A stretch of 29,317 nucleotides of DNA from Paramecium octaurelia (GCA_905182995.1 CAJJDP010000190.1:1-29317); one strand, 5' to 3'; shown: positions 1-11,281, numbered from the stretch's first letter. Notes: generated from the sequence alone by a model not told the origin. Program-made: numbers and translations.

Positions 1-200
1 AAGCTGTATTTCATTATGTTATATAGGAAGAGTTCTCGAATAACAGAAAATTTTGAATTTTGCATTAATAATAGCAGCAACAACATATTTTTTAATCATA
101 ATATTGTGTTGCTTCCAAAGTTTATTTTTCCTAAATGATTCTTCAGCTCCACATACATCAAGATCCAATCTTATACAATTATCAAAAAATTACTTTCATT
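1..200 (-). pseudogene. Decayed coding scrap running off the left edge
   Basis: On the minus strand a frame with TAA/TAG read as Gln gives a protein-like run, from FDNCIRLDLDVCGAEESF through KNKLWKQHNIMIKKYVVA to SRTLPIQHNEIQL, and continues past position 1. A further protein-like stretch (KFIHGNSEFNNICKLKISNE) lies upstream, about 200-265, in another frame, so a frameshift separates the two. I do not recognise the family. Open frames are common in A+T-rich DNA with a single stop codon, so this is a weak call resting on composition and the absence of TGA. No start codon can be assigned. Confidence 0.3.
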
Positions 201-334
201 TGATATTTTTAATTTACATATATTATTAAACTCTGAATTACCATGAATAAATTTTATATTAATAGAATTTCATTTCATTGACGATTTCAAGAAGACACAT
301 TGAATTATTAATTGTATTATTTAATATAAGAAAA

Positions 335-2330
335 ATGAATATTATAACATCATAAATACAACAATCAAAGTCTGAAAACCAAGAAATGGTTTGTCAAATT
401 CATAAACATGAAATAGTTGCCATAGATCTAGATACATAAGAAAAAGGTAATTATTAATATTTGTGTTGCAATTGCTTAGTTGAAAAAATGAATAATAATA
501 AAATATCAACAATTGAACAGACAAAGGATAGAATATAAGCCTTAAAGACATAAAGATAAGAAAATAAGATTAAGGAAATTCAAGTAAGGTTGGATAACTT
601 CAAAATCATACAAGAATAAATAATGGAATTTAAATGTAATGTTGAGAGTACTTTGGAAAAGATATATAGTCAGATAAAAGCACAAATATTTACAATTTAA
701 AAAGAAAAATAATCTTTATTAGACAATTTTTAAATTTAACATAATTTCTAAGAGGAAGTTAAATCTCTTTCTGAATTTCTTTCAACAGTGACTTAAGAAA
801 AATAATTAGAGTCGATTTAGGATAGTTAATTTATAGATGAAATTGCTAAACAATTTGACCTTATATTTAATAGTGCATCATATTTCTAAACAATTGACAC
901 TTTTAAGGATTGTAAATAGAAAATTAATGAAATTAATTAAAATAACTAGATTGAATTAATGTCACAACAAAATAAAAATAGTTAAGTAAATATTCTCAAT
1001 ATTTAAGAAAACTCCTAGTTTAAATAAGATTTGTTCTGCTCATAATAAAGAAATTATTATGATTGATATAGATAGTAAACTTAAAAATATAGAAGAGAGA
1101 TTTGCCTGTGTTGATTGCATTAGTGATCATCCCAATTGCTAATATAGAACTATCGAAAAAATTAATTAGTAGTGGAATAATACCAAGAAGTAGCAGGATA
1201 GAATATTTTCTGATCTAAAGATAAAGAGATAAGAAATATAGGAAAAATTGAATTAATAGATTTCTATAATGAGAAAAAATTACAACTAACAATTGAATGA
1301 AATCAGTGAAAAATTAATAACAGAATTTTCTATGCCAAAAAGTAAGTCTATTGAGATTAATAAAATAAAATAAACTTCTCTATAACAGTTAAGTAATGAG
1401 GAATTACTTTAAAATATTAATGAAATAATACTAAGCGAAAAAGAAAATTTAGTTTAAGATTAAAAAGTAGAGTATTTGAAATTTAAAGATACTTTATTTT
1501 AAAAAGAGATTGAAAGTAAATTAGAACATTTAAAATTACATGATCAATTAGATATTCAAGAATCTATAAATATTTTGAAGGATGTGCAGAGTATTAAAAA
1601 TTATTTTATTTTTAGATGATAGCCAAATCCAAAGAATTTTCCAAATATCATAATAAATTTAGATGAGTACAAAAGCAAATTAAGAATAACTAATCTTAAA
1701 ACAAGATTTAGATGAACTCATAAATTCTTCAAAATATATTTATTGTTAAAAGAGTTTACTGGATGAATCCATTCAGAAATTTTAAGAACACCTTACAAAA
1801 ATATAAACTTTGGGTAGCAAATTGCAATAAATCCCAGATAATTTGCTTATAGCAAACTTAAATACTTAAACCAATGATTATAAGAATACATTTGAAAAAG
1901 ATTTTCAATAGTTTATGAAATTTTGTGAAGTAGAAAATCTTGAGAAAAATTTTGAAACACTACAATAAGACTATAAGAAAATATAATTAGAGAGTATAAA
2001 TATTCAATAAATTAGGAAATCAATATTAAGAATCCATCGAGAAGCACTACAAATTGGAGATATAAAAATAGAATGACATTATTGAAGAGCTTAAATAACT
2101 TGTAAAAGATACTGAATTTAAACTTGAATAGAAAGTAGAATAAGAGTAATTGTTAAATGAAAAGCTGAAAGAGGAAAATGCTAATAATGCTAAATTTTAA
2201 TTAAAAATAAATGACGAGTAAATTAAGCATAATAATAAAATAAAATCACTAAACGACAAAATAAATTAATCAGAGATATAAATAAAAAAAATTCAAAATC
2301 TTTTAGATATTAGAATTTAAGCATCTATTT
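335..2330 (+). pseudogene. N-terminal half of a zinc-binding/coiled-coil WD40-family protein, frameshifted
   Basis: The ATG at 335 opens a TGA-free frame to 1060 when TAA/TAG are Gln. Residues 20-47 hold a C-x2-H (CQIHKHEIVAIDLD) and a CCNC cluster (YLCCNCLVEKM), a small zinc-site-like module. About 190 residues rich in Glu, Lys and Gln follow and look like coiled coil. A second similar module (HNKEIIMIDIDS..FACVDCISDHP) starts at 1041, but in the +1 frame. Further frame breaks lie near 1617 (TGA at 1617-1619), about 1664-1700 and about 2045; coiled-coil sequence such as NFETLQQDYKKIQ and IIEELKQLVKDTEFKLEQK resumes in shifted frames up to about 2330. From memory, Paramecium proteins with this N-terminus carry C-terminal WD40 repeats. 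None follows here, but a WD40 half of the same family type lies at 14950-15430 on the same strand. At least four frame disruptions make this a pseudogene. Confidence 0.75.
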
Positions 2331-2648
2331 TTTTGGATATATTCAGTCTTCATTTTTTAAGAACCACTATAGTTTATCCCCTGCTTCTGCTTTTTCTATA
2401 GAATATTGCTAGAAGCGAGCTTAACTAAATCAAAGTTTTTTATTTTTTAAATAAGATAGTCAATTCTAATTGATATTTATGGTAATAGTTTTGAAATTTT
2501 GAAGATAATAAGATTTTGATTATGATGAGAGAGCTCTCTTGCTGATAAGGCAGATTACATATCTAACTTTACAGTTGGATATAGAAATTTCACTTCCGAT
2601 CTTTAGGTTAAGAAAATAGATAGTAATCACTAAGTTTGATCTAATAAA

Positions 2649-2688
2649 AATCTAAAAGAAGAAAATTATAATTTTCTTCTTCTAGATT
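2649..2688. other. 19-bp inverted repeat (hairpin)
   Basis: Two arms of 19 bases (AATCTAAAAGAAGAAAATT and its near-complement) flank a 2-base loop, with one mismatch. The same hairpin occurs in the second copy at 4593-4632. It lies inside decayed coding sequence. A role as a structured RNA or as a terminator is not supported by anything else seen here. Confidence 0.5.
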
Positions 2689-2821
2689 CAACCCAATAGA
2701 TTTTTTAAGCAAAAACTCATTTTATTTATTTAAAGAGGTTGAAATTTATCTCAAATTTTATCTCTGATCACTTGAACTAAGACTCTACTTTCACGTAGGT
2801 TTATCAGCGCATGAAAATTGA

Positions 2822-3376
2822 GTACTTAAAAACAGTGCATTAAATCAATAAGAATATAAAAGTCGTTTGAACTCCCAAATATTATTTTTAATTACTCAAA
2901 AATCTGAAAATTTAGAACAATAGTTACTTAAAACAGCTGGAAAAAGATAGAGAAATCGAAACATTTTATTTTCACCAAATTATAATGAACTTCTATCTAT
3001 GTTTTATCATAAGATATTTATTTTTCATTATTACATATTCAACCTTAAACACCTTCCATATTTGGTAGGTACGAATTTCCCCAATTGAAAAACATCATCT
3101 TATCCAAACCATTAAAATAAAAAAGTTCTTGCGATAGATTTTTCTTTAGTCAGTGGATCTTCTTAAGTTAAGCCAGAAAATAAACAGCAAAATTTAATAG
3201 GTTAGATTTTCTTATCTTATTTCATTCACTTTATATTAAATTGAATTTTTTTTTTCATGGAAAATTTTCAAATTCAAACTGTCATTTTAAAATCCATATA
3301 TTTTATATAACTATTTATATATAGTATTTCTTTGCTAACGATACTGAGTTTAGCATGCATGTATTATATACAGTGA
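2822..3376 (+). pseudogene. Decayed membrane-protein gene, C-terminal part
   Basis: With TAA/TAG as Gln, one frame runs from just after a TGA at 2819 to a TGA at 3374-3376 and is broken only by TGA at 3086-3088 and 3242-3244. It reads like protein: NSQILFLITQKSENLEQQLL, then NYNELLSMFYHKIFIFHYYI and NLKHLPYLVGTNFPN, and ends in a hydrophobic stretch (LFIYSISLLTILSLACMYYI) that could be a membrane segment. Upstream frames from 2341 (for example ADKADYISNFTVGYRNFTSD) suggest the same gene continues leftwards through frameshifts. The family is not recognised. A second copy occupies 4766-5320. Two in-frame stops and upstream frame changes argue for a pseudogene. Confidence 0.5.
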
Positions 3377-3385
3377 TAATCACTG
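3371..3385. other. 15-nt palindrome at the junction of convergent frames
   Basis: CAGTGATAATCACTG is a perfect palindrome around its central A. It overlaps the TGA (3374-3376) that ends the plus-strand frame and sits 16 bases before the stop of a minus-strand frame (3401-3403). It is duplicated at 5315-5329. It could take part in transcript ending between tail-to-tail genes, or be chance. Confidence 0.3.
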
Positions 3386-3400
3386 CACTCCCTCTTTAAA

Positions 3401-3760
3401 TCAAATAGGAAGTATAGGAGCTTTTGAGTTTTAGAGCATGTAGATTTTGTGTACTAAATAAGTTTCAGGAGTAAAGAGTGCATGAATTGCATCCGAACAA
3501 TATTCATTAATAATATCAATATATAAATTAAACTTTGCTGTGAGAGGACGTTCCATTGCCATCAAATGTGTATAACAATATGGCTTGTTTTAAGGATTCT
3601 ACATACTCCTTTACATCCAGAGACACACCATCCAATTAATTTGCAAATAAGATTTTGTGTTCCTGTGCATTTAAATTTATCCTTCTCGTTTTGTAATATA
3701 ATTGGTTTGTCATCTGTTATTTGAACTTAATAATAATTCAGGTATTAAATTAATAATTGC
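3401..3760 (-). pseudogene. Decayed minus-strand coding fragment
   Basis: Read on the minus strand, the stretch before the TGA at 3403-3401 gives a strongly protein-like frame: PYCYTHLMAMERPLTAKF, NLYIDIINEYCSDAIHALFT, then PETYLVHKIYMLQNSKAPIL. Just upstream, in a different frame, comes TDDKPIILQNEKDKFKCTGT and a cysteine-containing run (ICKLIGWCVSGCKGVCRILK), so a frameshift lies near 3580. The family is unknown. An alternative plus-strand frame over the same bases is also fairly open, so strand is not certain. Duplicate copy at 5345-5704. Confidence 0.35.
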
Positions 3761-4283
3761 ATGGTAAGAGATTCTTATATTATGATATTAAAAATGATGG
3801 ATTAATTACTGCTTGGGATATAAAAAAAAACTTTAAAAACAGAATTGCATTTTATTAAATTTATCCTTTTGTGAAGGCATACTACCTACTTCCCAATGAG
3901 AGTCTTTTTTATTCAGTTATATAATGCCTCATACTTAATGCTCACTTTTACACTTCGCAATTATTAATAACTCATGAATATTTTGTGCAAGGAAGATGAT
4001 AGAAAGCACTATAATGAGAATTTAAGGCGTATATCTCCCAGTTTTATTCCCAGACGATTGTGACTTTTTTACACTATCATCTAGCAATAAAGCTTGAAGT
4101 ATATTAGGGAGAATTGAAAGCAAAATGTTGTATCTGCAAAGCTGTCATAACATAAAAGAAATTTTTTATAAAATTCGAAGAGAAATCTTGTTAAAATTTA
4201 AAATAACTTTTTGAAAAGGGATGGTTAAAAGAAACAAGAGGCAGAAGAAATGAACTTAAAGCGGATAATAGATATTAGCTTCA
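3761..4283 (+). other. Decayed coding, no assignable gene
   Basis: A plus-strand frame at 3781-3999 (YDIKNDGLITAWDIKKNF then KNRIAFYQIYPFVKAYYLLP) and several shorter frames up to the n at 4284 look protein-like, but they switch frame and overlap comparably open minus-strand frames. No domain is recognised. The same sequence recurs at 5725-6227 and, from its GATGGATT start, at 7141 onward. Confidence 0.3.
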
Positions 4284-4284
4284 N

Positions 4285-6227
4285 ATTCAGTCTTCATTTT
4301 TTAAGAACCACTATAGTTTATCCCCTGCTTCTGCTTTTTCTATAGAATATTGCTAGAAGCGAGCTTAACTAAATCAAAGTTTTTTATTTTTTAAATAAGA
4401 TAGTCAATTCTAATTGATATTTATGGTAATAGTTTTGAAATTTTGAAGATAATAAGATTTTGATTATGATGAGAGAGCTCTCTTGCTGATAAGGCAGATT
4501 ACATATCTAACTTTACAGTTGGATATAGAAATTTCACTTCCGATCTTTAGGTTAAGAAAATAGATAGTAATCACTAAGTTTGATCTAATAAAAATCTAAA
4601 AGAAGAAAATTATAATTTTCTTCTTCTAGATTCAACCCAATAGATTTTTTAAGCAAAAACTCATTTTATTTATTTAAAGAGGTTGAAATTTATCTCAAAT
4701 TTTATCTCTGATCACTTGAACTAAGACTCTACTTTCACGTAGGTTTATCAGCGCATGAAAATTGAGTACTTAAAAACAGTGCATTAAATCAATAAGAATA
4801 TAAAAGTCGTTTGAACTCCCAAATATTATTTTTAATTACTCAAAAATCTGAAAATTTAGAACAATAGTTACTTAAAACAGCTGGAAAAAGATAGAGAAAT
4901 CGAAACATTTTATTTTCACCAAATTATAATGAACTTCTATCTATGTTTTATCATAAGATATTTATTTTTCATTATTACATATTCAACCTTAAACACCTTC
5001 CATATTTGGTAGGTACGAATTTCCCCAATTGAAAAACATCATCTTATCCAAACCATTAAAATAAAAAAGTTCTTGCGATAGATTTTTCTTTAGTCAGTGG
5101 ATTTTCTTAAGTTAAGCCAGAAAATAAACAGCAAAATTTAATAGGTTAGATTTTCTTATCTTATTTCATTCACTTTATATTAAATTGAATTTTTTTTTTC
5201 ATGGAAAATTTTCAAATTCAAACTGTCATTTTAAAATCCATATATTTTATATAACTATTTATATATAGTATTTCTTTGCTAACGATACTGAGTTTAGCAT
5301 GCATGTATTATATACAGTGATAATCACTGCACTCCCTCTTTAAATCAAATAGGAAGTATAGGAGCTTTTGAGTTTTAGAGCATGTAGATTTTGTGTACTA
5401 AATAAGTTTCAGGAGTAAAGAGTGCATGAATTGCATCCGAACAATATTCATTAATAATATCAATATATAAATTAAACTTTGCTGTGAGAGGACGTTCCAT
5501 TGCCATCAAATGTGTATAACAATATGGCTTGTTTTAAGGATTCTACATACTCCTTTACATCCAGAGTCACACCATCCAATTAATTTGCAAATAAGATTTT
5601 GTGTTCCTGTGCATTTAAATTTATCCTTCTCGTTTTGTAATATAATTGGTTTGTCATCTGTTATTTGAACTTAATAATAATTCAGGTATTAAATTAATAA
5701 TTGCATGGTAAGAGATTCTTATATTATGATATTAAAAATGATGGATTAATTACTGCTTGGGATATAAAAAAAAACTTTAAAAACAGAATTGCATTTTATT
5801 AAATTTATCCTTTTGTGAAGGCATACTACCTACTTCCCAATGAGAGTCTTTTTTATTCAGTTATATAATGCCTCATACTTAATGCTCACTTTTACACTTC
5901 GCAATTATTAATAACTCATGAATATTTTGTGCAAGGAAGATGATAGAAAGCACTATAATGAGAATTTAAGGCGTATATCTCCCAGTTTTATTCCCAGACG
6001 ATTGTGACTTTTTTACACTATCATCTAGCAATAAAGCTTGAAGTATATTAGGGAGAATTGAAAGCAAAATGTTGTATCTGCAAAGCTGTCATAACATAAA
6101 AGAAATTTTTTATAAAATTCGAAGAGAAATCTTGTTAAAATTTAAAATAACTTTTTGAAAAGGGATGGTTAAAAGAAACAAGAGGCAGAAGAAATGAACT
6201 TAAAGCGGATAATAGATATTAGCTTCA
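4285..6227 (+). repeat. Duplicated segment A, copy 2 (start of contig 2)
   Basis: Near-exact copy of 2341-4283, starting at the base after the single n. It carries second copies of the hairpin (4593-4632), the decayed membrane-protein frame (4766-5320) and the minus-strand fragment (5345-5704). Beyond 6227 the sequence continues into DNA not present in copy 1. Confidence 0.9.
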
Positions 6228-7139
6228 AAACAGGCTAGAAATAATGCTGTTCTGCAAGTAGTGTAAGCATCTATTGCATTAAGCAGGCGAGGTTCCAAAC
6301 AAAAAGAAATACATCATATCCAGGATGAATACATCAATCCAATATCATGCAAACAATTGCGTTTTCGGAACAACTTAGAAGAAGCTTAGATTGGTTTGGA
6401 AGGAAGTTGCGCATATTGATAATTCAAGAACTACCTAGAGTTGTATAAATGGTATAAAATACATAAGTCAAATGCATATAGCATGCCAACGAACGAAGTG
6501 ATAGGACTAAAAGCACTAGTAGAATACAAATACTACTTATATTAGTCACCAGCAGTTCGAAATGTTTCAAGTGGTTAGCAATATTCCAGCCATAGCATTA
6601 CTACAGATGCAGTTGCCTAAAAATATCCTGTATCAAACAATTGTATAAGCATCATTATATGGCAAATAATTGTAGTAAAATGAGATGTATGATATAACTA
6701 GGAGCATGAAGCTTCAAGTTATATATATCTAATGGAGTTGGAGGTGTGTATTTAAGACTTTTAGTGTTAGTATTGGAAAAACTATATTTTCATCTGATGA
6801 GGCGGAATTCATCCTATAAAAAATAATATTCTTATGATGTAACATAAATCTTTGATTAAGTATGTTTTAATTGAATCTTAAAGGGAACAAATCTTTCTAA
6901 TCAGCAAAAAGTTATTCAAAGATGAATATAGATACCCATTGATTAATAGCTGAAAATAAAACCTAGTGTGAATGCATCTCAAATCGGAATAATAAGTTAA
7001 AAGCATTTATAAAAAGAGGACTTTTAGAATACAAAGGGGGAAGCGAATAAGCTCTTCGTCTATTGGAATATATATCAAATTATTTGCAACATTCCTCCTT
7101 GAATTACCCCAACTCCTCTTCTTATATGATTCAAATTAT
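5740..7139 (+). repeat. Duplicated segment B, copy 1 (end of contig 2)
   Basis: These 1,400 bases are repeated at 7141-8539 after the single n at 7140. Differences seen are three base changes (for example AATTTATCC versus AATTTTTCC) and one deleted A in the run GGTTAAAAG. Because 5740-6227 is also part of segment A, that stretch occurs three times in the window. Confidence 0.9.
6198..6683 (+). pseudogene. Decayed unknown gene with one in-frame stop
   Basis: With the ciliate code a single frame runs between TGA at 6195 and TGA at 6681-6683, interrupted only at 6417-6419. It reads ASKQARNNAVLQVVQASIAL, then HHIQDEYINPISCKQLRFRN, NLEEAQIGLEGSCAY, the stop, and QFKNYLELYKWYKIHKSN followed by SMPTNEVIGLKALVEYKYYL. 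Later shifted frames (for example MYDITRSMKLQVIYIQWSWR) continue to about 7100. I do not recognise the family. A competing +1 frame over the first half is also open, so the exact reading is uncertain. The whole frame recurs at 7598-8083. Confidence 0.4.
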
Positions 7140-7140
7140 N

Positions 7141-8539
7141 GATGGATTAATTACTGCTTGGGATATAAAAAAAAACTTTAAAAACAGAATTGCATTTTAT
7201 TAAATTTTTCCTTTTGTGAAGGCATACTACCTACTTCCCAATGAGAGTCTTTTTTATTCAGTTATATAATGCCTCATACTTAATGCTCACTTTTACACTT
7301 CGCAATTATTAATAACTCATGAATATTTTGTGCAAGGAAGATGATAGAAAGCACTATAATGAGAATTTAAGGCGTATATCTCCCAGTTTTATTCCCAGAC
7401 GATTGTGACTTTTTTACACTATCATCTAGCAATAAAGCTTGAAGTATATTAGGGAGAATTGAAAGCAAAATGTTGTATCTGCAAAGCTGTCATAACATAA
7501 AAGAAATTTTTTATAAAATTCTAAGAGAAATCTTGTTAAAATTTAAAATAACTTTTTGAAAAGGGATGGTTAAAGAAACAAGAGGCAGAAGAAATGAACT
7601 TAAAGCGGATAATAGATATTAGCTTCAAAACAGGCTAGAAATAATGCTGTTCTGCAAGTAGTGTAAGCATCTATTGCATTAAGCAGGCGAGGTTCCAAAC
7701 AAAAAGAAATACATCATATCCAGGATGAATACATCAATCCAATATCATGCAAACAATTGCGTTTTCGGAACAACTTAGAAGAAGCTTAGATTGGTTTGGA
7801 AGGAAGTTGCGCATATTGATAATTCAAGAACTACCTAGAGTTGTATAAATGGTATAAAATACATAAGTCAAATGTATATAGCATGCCAACGAACGAAGTG
7901 ATAGGACTAAAAGCACTAGTAGAATACAAATACTACTTATATTAGTCACCAGCAGTTCGAAATGTTTCAAGTGGTTAGCAATATTCCAGCCATAGCATTA
8001 CTACAGATGCAGTTGCCTAAAAATATCCTGTATCAAACAATTGTATAAGCATCATTATATGGCAAATAATTGTAGTAAAATGAGATGTATGATATAACTA
8101 GGAGCATGAAGCTTCAAGTTATATATATCTAATGGAGTTGGAGGTGTGTATTTAAGACTTTTAGTGTTAGTATTGGAAAAACTATATTTTCATCTGATGA
8201 GGCGGAATTCATCCTATAAAAAATAATATTCTTATGATGTAACATAAATCTTTGATTAAGTATGTTTTAATTGAATCTTAAAGGGAACAAATCTTTCTAA
8301 TCAGCAAAAAGTTATTCAAAGATGAATATAGATACCCATTGATTAATAGCTGAAAATAAAACCTAGTGTGAATGCATCTCAAATCGGAATAATAAGTTAA
8401 AAGCATTTATAAAAAGAGGACTTTTAGAATACAAAGGGGGAAGCGAATAAGCTCTTCGTCTATTGGAATATATATCAAATTATTTGCAACATTCCTCCTT
8501 GAATTACCCCAACTCCTCTTCTTATATGATTCAAATTAT
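7141..8539 (+). repeat. Duplicated segment B, copy 2 (start of contig 3)
   Basis: Copy of 5740-7139, one base shorter, starting directly after the single n. It holds a second copy of the decayed frame at 7598-8083, after which contig 3 continues into unique sequence. Confidence 0.9.
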
Positions 8540-8639
8540 GCTTGCCCTTTTAAATAAATTTTGTAAATTGAAAACTAAATTCAGAATACACCTTTGAGAA
8601 TCTTCCATAGATATTTATAATAAGGATTATAAGCAGGAT

Positions 8640-9280
8640 ACTGAAGATTTTTTTTTGGTTTTCAAGATGAAATAATTAAAGAATGCTATCTTCGTAAACT
8701 TGGCGCAATCTTCTTAAAACAACAAAGGATGTTTATGTGCTAATTACTTTTATTTTCATAAAATCAGTGGAAATTCAGACCACTAAATATGCTAAAGGAG
8801 CTACATAGTAACTATGTTATTCGACTTCAATCAGTGACAGATTTAATCAGTGCTGTAAAAAGGCCTAAAATAATAGATTATTTAAGGATTGGAAACTATT
8901 ATACCTCAAAATCATGATCATTAAAAGAAAGAATAGGAGTGCATCATGATATCTACTTTTACTTCTTCCTAGTTAAATAGGAACGCGAATGAACACTAAA
9001 ATACTTAAACTCCAAACTTGATGCTAAAATGATAGGAAGCAGGATACTGTATCATCATATATAGGAATCTCTTATTGTATCTGCATTATCAAGATCCCTT
9101 TATTGAAATTATTTGCTCACCAAGATCCATTTTATGACTATTATAGCTGCTCTTCTTCACAATTTCTGCTTTATTCCAAGTCTAATAAAATCAAGATATT
9201 ACATTTAGATATTTCGAACAAGGTTTTGCATTTTTTAGGTTCTTCTATCTCTAGTATGATATAAATTTCTCATTTATGAT
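8640..9280 (+). pseudogene. Decayed unknown coding sequence
   Basis: One frame up to TGA 9104-9106 is broken by TGA at 8915-8917 and 8990-8992. It reads FGFQDEIIKECYLRKLGAIF, FRPLNMLKELHSNYVIRLQS, VTDLISAVKRPKIIDYLRIG and, after the first stop, SLKERIGVHHDIYFYFFLV. A second frame takes over at about 9103 (KLFAHQDPFYDYYSCSSSQF to a TGA at 9277). The runs between stops look like conserved protein rather than noise, but I cannot name the family. Premature stops and the frame change point to a pseudogene that may be continuous with the frames at 6198-7100. Confidence 0.4.
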
Positions 9281-9752
9281 GTAATTAGAGAGTTAAACGT
9301 AAACTAAGTAAAAAAGTTAATGTTAATGATAATAATTTTTCTTACCTATTTATAGGGCTCTTAAGGAAATAAATAACGATTGATCTTCAATTTTTAAAGT
9401 TCTTATTTTATTTAATGTAGATTTTCATTTTATCAGTTCAAATATTATCAACCTAATTGAAAAGGAAATAAAATAAAATTTATAAATGGCCATGTATAAA
9501 TTATATAATTTATATCTTGATTGCAATTTCCTATCCTAACTTATTACTCATATGAGTCTTATAACTGTAATATTAAAATTACTCCTAACCGAAACAAGAA
9601 ATTGATTTCACTTTTTGAGTGTTAAAATTCTCTAATTTATGGGCTAAAATTGCAATCATCTTATCGACTAGATTCATAATTTGGATAAAAGAACTATTCG
9701 TTAGTTTGATTAATTAAATATTTACATTTGATATATTTGTATAAATTGGTGA
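9281..9752 (+). other. Mostly non-coding, with a short protein-like frame
   Basis: A plus-strand frame of about 65 codons near 9520-9710 (YESYNCNIKITPNRNKKL then ISLFECQNSLIYGLKLQSSY) is the only structured signal. The rest is low-complexity A+T-rich sequence. Confidence 0.25.
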
Positions 9753-10325
9753 TAAGTAAAATTTTATAATATCTATGGACAAATTATATCAGTTGGAAAT
9801 CTAAATAATTGGAATCCTGCTTCATATTTCAATAAGCCACTTTTTCATATTCTAAGCAGCACAGAAATTTAGGATTATTAATTTTCAGTCACTATATCAA
9901 AGTTTTTAGGTTTTAGAATGGCTTCAAAAGCATAGTAGCATTAATACGTCTAGATTTATAAAGCACTCCTTAACATTTTTTTAGGTTCAGTTGTTTAGTA
10001 TTATCATTTAAAGACTTATATAATTTATTATTTAAACAATAGTTATCTTTATTATATGATCCTGTATTAGATTAAATAATTAAATCTAATAATACAGATT
10101 CTAAAAATAATTAAGTTTTTAATTGCTATTAATGAGGAATATTAAATAAGTATAAAATAGTTTGATCCTAATTTTTCTTTAGTTGAATATTAATTTCTTC
10201 TTTCATAAATTGATACTCAAAACCTTTCGGAAATTTAAAAATATGTTAAAATTAGAATAAAAAGCTATGTTATTCGAGATGACTAATTTCTGAATTTATT
10301 CAATTTGAGCATAGAATTTTATTGA
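9753..10325 (+). CDS. Unrecognised ORF, uninterrupted for 190 codons
   Basis: Between TGA at 9750 and TGA at 10323-10325 one frame has no TGA. The first in-frame ATG is at 9918; upstream in-frame residues (NLNNWNPASYFNKPLFHIL) look equally coding, so the true start may be upstream or the gene may be 5'-truncated. The product mixes polar and hydrophobic stretches (KALLNIFLGSVVQYYHLK, QILKIIKFLIAINEEYQ) and ends near SYVIRDDQFLNLFNLSIEFY. No domain is recognised. It is cleaner than most frames nearby, but it could be a surviving piece of the decayed sequence to its left. Chance openness cannot be excluded with only one stop codon. Confidence 0.4.
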
Positions 10326-10960
10326 TAATTAGTTTAATATTTCAGGCTTGAAAAATTATCTTTTTTTTTTGTAAAAATTTTGCTTGATCCAAGCCTATAC
10401 TCAAAACCAAATTTGTTTTTTTCATCCAACTATTTCAAATGACCTGATTTTGAGAATAGTATAAAATTTATGCTTCACATTAAAGTAAAAATCCTATCAA
10501 ACCTTAAAGGTCATAAACACTAATGCCTCTTCACAAAATTGAGAAAATTCGAATGAGATTTTGTTTTTGATTTCTTTCTTCTGCTATGATTTGCAAAAAA
10601 CTTATTTAAGATCATCTTATAGCTATATTATTTTTGTTTATTTATTAGAAAAAATAATTCTAATAACACCTATTTGGCTAACAATTTTATTTATTTCTCT
10701 GCATTTTTAGACATTCAGAAAAGTTCTTTATACTTTAACTCAAAAATTAAATATTATATCATGAATACATAAATACAGAAATTTGATATTGATTTAAAAA
10801 TTTGTTCTATTAATAATTAAAGTTAAAATTGTTATAGATTAAAATATCACCAATTTAATTAATGAATTGAAATCTATAACATATATTTAATAAATTTAAC
10901 TTTTTTATTCTTTAATTCTGAAATAAGATTTATCTAATCAAGATAAAATTTAGAATAAGT
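10326..10960. other. Intergenic, A+T-rich
   Basis: No convincing frame on either strand. It contains homopolymer runs (T9 near 10362) and an inverted repeat at 10831-10880. Confidence 0.4.
10831..10880. other. 10-bp perfect inverted repeat with inner stem
   Basis: GTTATAGATT (10831-10840) pairs perfectly with AATCTATAAC (10871-10880). Between them CAATT and AATTG can form a second short stem. It lies about 80 bases before the ORF at 10961. It could be a regulatory or structural element, or chance in A+T-rich DNA. Confidence 0.3.
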
Positions 10961-11281
10961 ATGAAGTTTAAAATTAAAACAACATTAAGTCTTAGAAATA
11001 TCAAAAGATGGAGAAATTTGATCTACTCTATATATATGTTGATTACTAATCTTGTCTATGTGCTAGAAAATTTACCTTTATTTGCTAATAAAAATGAAAT
11101 TTATTTGGACAAAATTTATCCTTCTGCATTGCTCGTTATTATACTCATAATTTACATAGTAACAATATAATTTATCTCTATATCCTATAAGGGGAGTAAA
11201 AATTATATTAGATTTGACATTGTAATACTATCCTAATTTAAAGGATCACACAGTGAGTTATGTTTAAATAATAAAATTTGA
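10961..11281 (+). CDS. Small putative membrane protein (106 aa)
   Basis: The ATG at 10961 starts a frame that passes one TAA (Gln) and ends at TGA 11279-11281. Two hydrophobic stretches, around residues 20-40 (NLIYSIYMLITNLVYVLENL) and 52-75 (YPSALLVIILIIYIVTIQFI), could span a membrane. The N-terminus is basic (KFKIKTTLSLRNIKRWRN). No family is recognised. It stands alone, about 340 bases upstream of the DUF4215-like pseudogene on the same strand. It could be a live small gene, the remnant of a larger one, or a chance frame. Confidence 0.35.

Larger units (their letters stand above)
2341..4283 (+). repeat. Duplicated segment A, copy 1 (end of contig 1)
   Basis: This segment is repeated at 4285-6227, immediately after the single n at 4284, over 1,943 bases. 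I found only two base differences (C3159 versus T5103, A3623 versus T5567). The match begins at the first base after the n and covers everything up to it, as expected for two overlapping contig ends joined without merging. It holds decayed coding frames, described separately. Confidence 0.9.

Noticed and set aside
342..551. Minus-strand standard-code ORF of 69 codons
   Set aside because: It lies antisense to the coiled-coil pseudogene, whose plus-strand frame carries the recognisable Cys/His motifs.
2341..8539. Long tandem repeats as a satellite or a tandemly amplified mobile element
   Set aside because: Each copy boundary coincides exactly with a single n and each unit differs in length and content, which fits contig overlaps better than a repeat family.
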